Below are positions 32,399 through 37,501 of a stretch of DNA of 37,501 nucleotides, piece after piece (position 1 is the first letter of the stretch; every line of letters begins with the position of its first letter). Under the pieces are notes generated by a model, which saw only the letters and a list, made by a program, of their open reading frames with translations, searched no databases and had not been told where the DNA came from. The stretch is taken from the NCBI GenBank assembly GCA_947629575.1, contig CANREF010000016.1, positions 1 through 37,501 on the forward strand. Direction: 5' to 3'. This stretch comes from an uncultured Clostridia bacterium (GTDB lineage Bacteria; Bacillota; Clostridia; Christensenellales; Borkfalkiaceae). A program made the position numbers and the translations under genes.

Positions 32399-32958
32399 AT
32401 CCCGTGCTCCCTGATCGCGTTGATGTGCTCCTGCGTACCGTAGCCCACGTTGTGTTCGAACCCGTATTCGGGGAATTCCGCGGCGTACTTCTCCATGAGG
32501 GAATCCCGATACACCTTGGCGACGATGCTCGCCGCGCCGATGGAACACACGAGCGCGTCCCCCTTTACGATGCTCTTCTGCGGCGTTTGGATATCGAGGG
32601 TCATATTGCCGTCGGTGAGCACGAAGTCGGGCGGACATTTCAGTCTCTCGATCGCACGCTTCATGCCCAGCCGCGTCGCCTGTAAAATATTGATCTCGTC
32701 TATGGTCTTTTCATCCACTTCGGCAATGGAATAGGCGACCGCCGTCTCCTTGATGAGCTCCGCAAGCGCTTCCCGCTTCTTTTTGGAGAGCTTCTTGCTG
32801 TCGTCGATGCCCGCGATGCGCTTTTCCTCCCCGAGCGGAAGAATGACCGCCGCGCACACGACGGGCCCAGCAAGCGGGCCTCTGCCCACCTCGTCCACCC
32901 CCGCGACGGCACAGTACCCGCGGGAGAAATATTCTCTTTCGTATGTTAAGTCGTCCAT
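32338..32958 (-). CDS. rnhB: Ribonuclease HII
   Basis: Cleaves RNA in RNA-DNA hybrids and single ribonucleotides in DNA. Motifs: AGVDEVGRGPLAGPVV (catalytic Asp/Glu), DSKKLSKKKRE, FVLTDGNM and ASIVAKVYRD. 206 residues from ATG 32958; a GTG four codons earlier (32970) is an alternative, and neither start has a strong ribosome site. Confidence 0.97.
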   Translation of the reverse strand: MDDLTYEREYFSRGYCAVAGVDEVGRGPLAGPVVCAAVILPLGEEKRIAGIDDSKKLSKKKREALAELIKETAVAYSIAEVDEKTIDEINILQATRLGMKRAIERLKCPPDFVLTDGNMTLDIQTPQKSIVKGDALVCSIGAASIVAKVYRDSLMEKYAAEFPEYGFEHNVGYGTQEHINAIREHGICRIHRKTFIKNFWDGKERT

Positions 32959-33129
32959 GGCATAGTTCACACGTTTCTTTTCCCTATGCTATGCGCAAAT
33001 TGCTCTAACTGTCATTTCGCCCCGCGCGCAGTTCTGATTCTCTAAGTGCGGCACGAGCCCGCAGGGCGAAGTAGCGGAGCGCGAAGCGCGGAGTCGAGAA
33101 ATCTCACCATGGAAAAGAAACGTCGTGAA

Positions 33130-33371
33130 GAAACTCTCCTTTGTGTTTTAACTTTCCTGTCCTCTCATTCGTTTCATCGGACAATAAGGCAAAAGTAATT
33201 GCCAAATTGGGTCGCCCACGGCGGAAATGAATTCCGCCTAAGGCAAGTAATTTTATTCGCAAATTTTGTCGTGCCGACAAAATTTCGTGAGGAAACTCTC
33301 CTTTGTGTTTTAACTTACTTGTCCTCTCGTTCGTTTCAAAGGACAATAAGGCAAAAGTAATTGCCAAATTG
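33130..33371. repeat. 80-bp direct repeat pair between rnhB and rbgA
   Basis: 33130-33209 and 33292-33371 match at nearly every base (both begin GAAACTCTCCTTTGTGTTTT and end AGTAATTGCCAAATTG). Between them are AAATTTTGTC/GACAAAATTT arms also seen at 3819-3842. A reversed piece (GTCCGATGAAACGAACGAG) recurs at 34803. Although minus ORFs exist, they only translate repeat sequence. Confidence 0.75.
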
Positions 33372-33375
33372 TGTG

Positions 33376-33500
33376 CGCACCACCCCCTTAATCCCCCTCC
33401 TTAGGAGGGGGCATATGGCTCCTCCTTAGGAGGAGCTGTCACCGCAGGTGACTGAGGTGGTGTCTTTCACTCCCTCCCCCATTGGAGGGACTACCCGTCA
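33376..33500. repeat. Dispersed palindromic repeat copy next to rbgA
   Basis: CCCCCTCCTTAGGAGGGGG, CTCCTCCTTAGGAGGAG, AGCTGTCACCGCAGGTGACTGAG (33434-33456) and CTCCCCCATTGGAG. Nearly the same string as at 17975-18085, in rearranged order. Together with the 80-bp repeats it fills the 557-bp gap between rbgA and rnhB. Confidence 0.75.
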
Positions 33501-33515
33501 AATGGGTGACCATAC

Positions 33516-34370
33516 TTAAATCAAGCCTGTATTTTTCAGATCGTCGGGGCTGTCGAGACAGACCCTGCCGAGCTTGCCCTTGCGGAAATCGTCGATGAGC
33601 GCCCGTTCGCCGCGCTCATAGTCATATTCGCCGCCCCGCTGTAAAAATCCGCGCGTTTTGCACACCCGTTCGAGCTTTTCGAGGGGCGTCCCCCCTTCGA
33701 TGCCGTACCGCTCTCTCAGCGCAGCGGGATATTTTTCACTCAATTCTTCGATGAGGCAGAGAGCGATCTCGTCCATTTCGAGGATATCGTCGTTGATGCA
33801 ACCGACATAGGCGAGCCGCCGCGCGAGGGTCTGATCGGAAAGGGCGGGCGGCATAGTGCCGGGGGTGTCCATGAGTTCAAACGGGCCGCACTTCACCCAC
33901 TGTTTGCCGCGGGTGACGCCCGCTTTGTCCCCCACCTGCGCCTTTTTAGACCCCGACAGCGCGTTGATGACGGTGCTCTTTCCCGTATTGGGAACGCCCG
34001 CAATGAGAAAGCGAATGGGCTTGTTTGACCCTTTTTCTTTGAGACGTATAGCCTTTTCTTTGACAAGATCCTCCATTGCCGCCTGCAGGGGACGTACATT
34101 TTGCGCGGTCGCGTTCAGCTTGATCGCCTTCCTGCCGTTTTCTTTCATGAGCGAAAGAAGCTCGTCCGATCTCCCGTCCGCGAGGTCGCATTTATTGAAG
34201 AGGAAGAGGACGGGTTTTTGTCCTATGAGGCGCTCGAGGGCGGGATTATATGCGGAAGCGGGCGCTCGCGCATCGAGCACGAACACCACCGCGTCGCAAA
34301 GTCTTAAATTGTCTTCCATGAGCCGCATGGCTTTCGCCATATGCCCGGGAAACCAATGAATGAGTTTCAA
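33516..34370 (-). CDS. rbgA: Ribosome biogenesis GTPase RbgA (YlqF)
   Basis: Circularly permuted GTPase needed for late 50S assembly. N-terminus LIHWFPGHMAKAMR; G motifs in permuted order: G4 NKCD, G1 GVPNTGKST, G3 DTPGT. C-terminal RNA-binding (ANTAR-like) domain follows. I choose TTG 34370 as the start: AAGGAG lies 7 nt upstream and it gives the family N-terminus; an upstream GTG lacks a ribosome site. 284 residues, normal. Confidence 0.95.
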   Translation of the reverse strand: MKLIHWFPGHMAKAMRLMEDNLRLCDAVVFVLDARAPASAYNPALERLIGQKPVLFLFNKCDLADGRSDELLSLMKENGRKAIKLNATAQNVRPLQAAMEDLVKEKAIRLKEKGSNKPIRFLIAGVPNTGKSTVINALSGSKKAQVGDKAGVTRGKQWVKCGPFELMDTPGTMPPALSDQTLARRLAYVGCINDDILEMDEIALCLIEELSEKYPAALRERYGIEGGTPLEKLERVCKTRGFLQRGGEYDYERGERALIDDFRKGKLGRVCLDSPDDLKNTGLI

Positions 34371-34428
34371 TCTTTGTCTCCTTGTTTTGCGCACCCGTGC
34401 GCCCTTGTGAAGAATAGGGCATTACCTG

Positions 34429-34850
34429 CCCCCTCCGTAGGAGGGGGATTAAGGGGGTGGGGCGAGTTCTGAAATTGACCGCGAGCAAAATCGCCATTTT
34501 GCGCTGCGGGACACAATTTGCCGCACTCTTACGGCTTTTCGTTTTTACGGAGCAGTTATCGGGTGGGCAGATAGGAGCTACGAAGCAGACAAACTAACCC
34601 CTCGCACATTTCTTTTCGAACGACTCCCCGCAGTTTGCTCATAGGACGAGATCCCTCGACTTCGCTTCGCTACGCTCGGGATGACGTGTCGGTGGACGGG
34701 TGGAAGTGAGCAAAGAAATGTGCGAAACCATTCTCAATTACTGCGCGGAGCAGGGTTTCCCTGCGGCAGCGCACACAATTTGCCGCACTCTTACGGCTTA
34801 GTGTCCGATGAAACGAACGAGAGGACAAAAAAGTTAAGGCGTATTGCACT
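34429..34850. repeat. Mosaic repeat region between trmD and rbgA, second copy of 3329-3850
   Basis: Starts with hairpin CCCCCTCC-GTA-GGAGGGGG, then blocks shared with 3431-3780: GAAATTGACCGCGAGCAAAA, CGCACATTTCTTTTCGAACG, GTGAGCAAAGAAATGTGCG, GTTTCCCTGCGGCAGCGCA. It ends with an inverted piece of the 33130-type repeat. The 522-bp gap contains no gene; short ORFs here translate repeat sequence. Confidence 0.75.
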
Positions 34851-34892
34851 TTTCCTCGCGGAAAAGATTGCGAAGCAAGATTTTCCGCGAAC

Positions 34893-35558
34893 CTATTTCA
34901 TAAGTTCCGGTCTATTCTTTTTTGTGATTTCGATAGACTGCTGTCTGCGCCACTTATCGATCTCGGCGTGGTTGCCGCTGCGCAAAACTTCGGGCACAGT
35001 GAGCCCGCGGTAAGTGACGGGGCGGGTGTACTGCGGGTATTCGAGCAAATTCTCCGAAAAGCTCTCCTGCACCAAGCTCTCGGGCGAGAGAACGCCGTCC
35101 ACATAGCGGGCGATGCAATCGGCGACGACCATTGCGGGAAGCTCTCCCCCCGTCAAAACGTAGTCTCCTATGGAGAGTTCCTCGTCGATGAACAGATCGA
35201 TCGCGCGTTGATCGATCCCCTCGTAGTGTCCGCACAGAAGGACGATGTGTTCCCTCTCCACGAGGGAATAGACCATCTCCTGTTTGAACACCTTCCCCTT
35301 GGGGGAGAGGTAGATCCTGAGCGCCTTATGCTCGGGATCGACCGCCTCGATCGCGCTGCCGATGGGCTGGGCGGTCATGACGAGCCCCGCGCCGCCGCCG
35401 AAGGGGTAGTCGTCGCACTTTTTCTGTTTGCTTTCGGTGTAATCGCGGATGTTCACCGTTTCGATGGTGAGCTTCCCCTCTTTCACCCCCCTTCCGACGA
35501 TGCTCCCGAAGAGCGGGGTGAACATTTCGGGAAAGAGCGTTAATATCGTAATTTTCAT
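34893..35558 (-). CDS. trmD: tRNA (guanine-37-N1)-methyltransferase TrmD
   Basis: Methylates G37 of tRNAs with SAM to prevent +1 frameshifts. SPOUT-type knot motifs: GGGAGLVMTAQP, LLCGHYEGIDQR, SIGDYVLTGGELPAMVV, YPQYTRP. 221 residues, slightly short at the C-terminus (many are 235-250). No Shine-Dalgarno precedes the ATG. A repeat element separates it from rimM, and rplS, which often follows, is absent. Confidence 0.97.
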   Translation of the reverse strand: MKITILTLFPEMFTPLFGSIVGRGVKEGKLTIETVNIRDYTESKQKKCDDYPFGGGAGLVMTAQPIGSAIEAVDPEHKALRIYLSPKGKVFKQEMVYSLVEREHIVLLCGHYEGIDQRAIDLFIDEELSIGDYVLTGGELPAMVVADCIARYVDGVLSPESLVQESFSENLLEYPQYTRPVTYRGLTVPEVLRSGNHAEIDKWRRQQSIEITKKNRPELMK

Positions 35559-35594
35559 AATGAATGAGTAATGTGTCTGCGGGGTTTGTATTCT

Positions 35595-35705
35595 GCCCCC
35601 TCCTGAGGAGGGGGATCAAGGGGGTGGTGTCCTCATGTTCCGAGACAACTTCACCACCTCAGTCACTTCGTGACAGCTCCCCCTCAAGGGGGCGCCAAGG
35701 GTGAG
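35595..35705. repeat. Dispersed palindromic repeat between rimM and trmD
   Basis: CCCCCTCCTGAGGAGGGGG followed by CTCAGTCACTTCGTGACAGCT (35658-35678) and CCCCCTCAAGGGGG. The last ~45 bp are almost identical to the copy inside the GH13 gene. Confidence 0.8.
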
Positions 35706-35716
35706 AATGGTTACCG

Positions 35717-36217
35717 TCATAGAACGGCGACCTCTTCAAAGCGTTTTTTGCATACCGTTATGCGTTTTTCGCCCGTATCGATGTCGGTAATGACCCCCTT
35801 GACGGCGGGGAACAGCACTTCTTTCCCCTCCCTTTTCAGGGTGTAAACATCGGTCGCCGCCTGGCGGATGTCGGAGAGAACGCCGAGCGTTTCCCCCTCC
35901 TCGGTGACGACCGTACAGCCGAGAAGGTCGGCGATATAGTATCTTCCCTCGGCGGGAGCGGGGGCTTCCTCACGGGGAATGACGAGCTCCTTGCCGCGGA
36001 GAAGTTCGGCGGCATTGCGGTCGGGAACGCCCTTCAGCCCCAAAAACACCGCGTCCGCTCCCCCGCGCACGGAGAGGATCTTCACCTCTTCCCCGTCGAT
36101 GAATACCCGCTTGAGCCCGAAAAAGACCTCCGCATCGTCGGTGTAAGGCTTCACCTTCACCTCGCCGCGGATGCCCTGCGGTTTAACGATCACACCCACC
36201 GTCAACGTCTTTTCCAT
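35717..36217 (-). CDS. rimM: 16S rRNA processing factor RimM
   Basis: Assists 30S head assembly with S19. 166 residues from ATG 36217: N-terminal RimM domain (TVGVIVKPQGIRGEVKVKPYTDD) and C-terminal PRC-barrel (GRYYIADLLGCTVVTEEGETLGVLSDI, VLFPAVKGVITDIDTGEKRI). The longer upstream frame overlaps tmk and is not used. It starts 1 bp after the tmk stop codon, so it is coupled to tmk. Confidence 0.95.
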   Translation of the reverse strand: MEKTLTVGVIVKPQGIRGEVKVKPYTDDAEVFFGLKRVFIDGEEVKILSVRGGADAVFLGLKGVPDRNAAELLRGKELVIPREEAPAPAEGRYYIADLLGCTVVTEEGETLGVLSDIRQAATDVYTLKREGKEVLFPAVKGVITDIDTGEKRITVCKKRFEEVAVL

Positions 36218-36218
36218 A

Positions 36219-36845
36219 TCACAGTCCCAACCTTTGGAAAACGATCTCGCGGATATGTGCCTGCGTGGCGTCCTTGCTCGTCTCGCTTCTGACGACGGCG
36301 ACATTCTCGCGGTCCGCGAACCGCTTGAACAGGGCAAAATAGTTGTCGCGGATGAATTTCTGCTTTTCGAGAGTTTCGTAGCGTTCCTTTTCGCCGCGGC
36401 GGGAAACGCGCTTCATCCCCTCTTCGGGAGGAAGGTCGATGAAGATCGTGAGGTCGGGCGTGAGCGCTTCCATGGCGGGCGAATTGAGCGAGATCACCCA
36501 TTCGAGGGGCACGAACCCGCCGTTATAGGCAAAGGAGGAGAGGTAGAACCGATCGCACAGCACGGTGACGCCCTCCTCGAGCTTTTTGGAGATCCCGTTG
36601 AGCCCGTTGCGGATGTGGTCGAGCCTGTCCGCGGCGAAGAGCGCGGCGATCGTGTGTTCGTTCGTCGAGATCCTTCCCGTGAGACAGGAATGGATGAGAG
36701 AGCCGAAGGGCGAATCGGTGGGCTCGCGGGTGAGGTACACTTCCGTCCCCCTTCCCTCGAGATAGCTCGCAAGCAGTTTCAGCTGCGTGCTCTTGCCGCT
36801 GCCGTCGCAGCCCTCAAATACAATGAATTTACCTTTCGTAGCCAT
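36219..36845 (-). CDS. tmk: Thymidylate kinase
   Basis: dTMP to dTDP. P-loop FEGCDGSGKST, LTREP, DRFYLSSFAYNG, and LID RVSRRGEKERYE. 208 residues, normal. A consensus promoter ends so close that the leader would be ~3 nt with no Shine-Dalgarno. Grouping with rimM rather than holB is unusual. Confidence 0.97.
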   Translation of the reverse strand: MATKGKFIVFEGCDGSGKSTQLKLLASYLEGRGTEVYLTREPTDSPFGSLIHSCLTGRISTNEHTIAALFAADRLDHIRNGLNGISKKLEEGVTVLCDRFYLSSFAYNGGFVPLEWVISLNSPAMEALTPDLTIFIDLPPEEGMKRVSRRGEKERYETLEKQKFIRDNYFALFKRFADRENVAVVRSETSKDATQAHIREIVFQRLGL

Positions 36846-36854
36846 ACAACGAGG

Positions 36855-36883
36855 ATTATACCATATTCCCCCGCGTTTGTCAA
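36855..36883 (-). promoter_or_regulatory. Consensus promoter of tmk-rimM
   Basis: Minus strand TTGACA (36878-36883), 17-bp spacer, TATAAT (36855-36860), both hexamers perfect. The -10 ends 10 nt before ATG 36845. Confidence 0.85.
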
Positions 36884-36965
36884 TGATTGTTTTTTCGCTG
36901 TCGCGGTTTGCTTCTTTCTCTTTCCTTATTATAGAATATAGAGGATTTTCCGAATCCGAAACAGC

Positions 36966-37256
36966 TCAGCCGCCCTCGTTCGCCTCCCGAAGATCTGCGA
37001 CCAGCGCCTTGACGTGCTCCACCTGCAGTACGGTCAACCCGTCCACACAGACGGAATTGTGCGTCTCCGAGCCGAGGAGCGCGTCCGTGGAGATCCCGAA
37101 AAATTTTGCGAGCTTCATGAGCATCTCCACCGAGGGCAGGATATTGTCATTCTCCCAGTTTGAAACGCACTGTTTACTGACGTGCAAACTCTCCGCAAGC
37201 TCCACTTGGCTTAAATGTCGTAATTTTCTGAATTTTCTGATATTTTCGCTGAGCAT
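36966..37256 (-). CDS. XRE-family HTH regulator
   Basis: 96 residues: HTH_3 domain (NIRKFRKLRHLSQVELAESLHVSKQCVSNWENDNILPSVEMLMKLAKFFGISTDALLG) plus a ~30-residue tail (LQVEHVKALVADLREANEGG). SD GGAGG. It diverges from the gene at 37429, with a palindrome in between that it may bind, as for the two other XRE genes here. Confidence 0.92.
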   Translation of the reverse strand: MLSENIRKFRKLRHLSQVELAESLHVSKQCVSNWENDNILPSVEMLMKLAKFFGISTDALLGSETHNSVCVDGLTVLQVEHVKALVADLREANEGG

Positions 37257-37293
37257 TTTGCCCCTCCAAAAAAAATTTTGCCAAAAAAGTCAA

Positions 37294-37316
37294 TTTTTAC
37301 AATACTATCGTAAAAA
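37294..37316. promoter_or_regulatory. Operator-like palindrome in the third XRE divergent region
   Basis: TTTTTAC-AATACTATC-GTAAAAA; the arms extend inward (TTTTACRATA-C-TATYGTAAAA) with one mismatch. It ends 5 bp before the -35 box of the plus-strand promoter. Confidence 0.5.
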
Positions 37317-37321
37317 AATAG

Positions 37322-37350
37322 TTGACAAACGCAAAATACTTTGGTATACT
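37322..37350 (+). promoter_or_regulatory. Promoter of the gene at the right edge
   Basis: TTGACA (37322-37327), 17-bp spacer, TATACT (37345-37350). The transcript has a ~70-nt leader with a small hairpin (GCTG-TGCG-GAC-GCA-A-CAGC, 37378-37394). Confidence 0.8.
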
Positions 37351-37428
37351 AATCATGGACTTTGAGAAAAGACAATGCTGTGCGGACGCAACAGCGGCTC
37401 GGTAACGCTTGGAGAAGAGGAGTGACGT

Positions 37429-37501
37429 ATGAAGAAAAAGCGTATTTTATTTCTTGCTTCCTATATTGCGCTTGCGCTGCTCCTCGTGTTCGACCTCATT
37501 A
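37429..37501 (+). CDS. N-terminus of an exported or membrane protein (truncated by the window)
   Basis: ATG 37429 with GAGGAG 6 nt upstream. Only 24 residues are visible: MKKKRILFLASYIALALLLV and on, a Lys-rich start followed by a hydrophobic helix, that is, a signal peptide or membrane anchor. Family not identifiable. Confidence 0.75.
   Translation, partial: MKKKRILFLASYIALALLLVFDLI

Noticed and set aside
33104-33367. 87-codon minus-strand ORF with two similar halves (TNERTSKLKHKGEF type)
   Set aside because: Product of the 80-bp direct repeats, no start signals.
37351-37428. Riboswitch in the leader of the right-edge gene
   Set aside because: A small hairpin is present, but I could not match it to any known riboswitch core.
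1-37501. tRNA, rRNA, phage or integrase genes
   Set aside because: None could be recognised on either strand; repeat gaps show no cloverleaf or integrase motifs.

Overview
The window looks like a chromosomal segment of a gut-type, low-oxygen Clostridia bacterium (Bacillota). The evidence is: sigma-A promoters of the TTGACA-N17-TATAAT type, AGGAGG ribosome binding sites, many lipoprotein signal peptides, BspA-type leucine-rich-repeat proteins with Listeria-Bacteroides (InlB B-type) repeats, and Firmicutes gene neighbourhoods (lon-ysxC, rpsB-tsf, rpmG-secE-nusG-rplK-rplA-rplJ-rplL, rimM-trmD-rbgA-rnhB). A member of the Christensenellales or a relative would fit, but no rRNA is present to confirm this. 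Almost all genes lie on the minus strand. Only two small XRE regulators, one unknown gene and a truncated gene at the right edge are on the plus strand.

Right to left (direction of transcription), positions 14411 to 1 form a starch/maltodextrin locus. It encodes a lipid-anchored GH13 amylase with CBM41-like and B-repeat modules, a secreted 315-residue protein with a B-repeat-like region, and a 2261-residue lipoprotein built from LRR_5 blocks and nine B-repeats. After a repeat-rich gap come a sugar-binding lipoprotein of an ABC importer, a LacI-family regulator, and a cytoplasmic CBM34-GH13 enzyme (neopullulanase/cyclomaltodextrinase type) that runs off the left edge. The likely flow is: extracellular starch cut at the cell surface, maltodextrins bound and imported, then cut again in the cytoplasm, under LacI-type repression. 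An operator-like palindrome overlaps the -10 box of the amylase promoter.

Positions 14821-25960 hold tsf-rpsB, a lipoprotein/XRE divergent pair, ysxC-lon, a RuvX-DUF1292 fusion, a second lipoprotein (LRR)/XRE divergent pair, a small membrane protein, a Myb-like protein and an unknown protein. Positions 25960-30927 hold a cyclophilin-like lipoprotein and the ribosomal-protein/secE/nusG cluster with an L10 leader; rpoB does not follow rplL. Positions 31275-36845 hold upp, yraN-rnhB, rbgA, trmD, rimM and tmk. The right end has a third XRE gene diverging from a gene for an exported or membrane protein.

The most unusual content is a family of dispersed GC-rich palindromic repeats that fills most intergenic gaps. 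One copy sits in frame inside the cytoplasmic GH13 gene. Other notable points are the XRE/exported-protein modules with operators inside the promoter spacer, several apparently leaderless genes, the ruvX-DUF1292 fusion with an internal start, and a pair of near-identical palindromes around the amylase promoter region, one served by its own plus-strand promoter.
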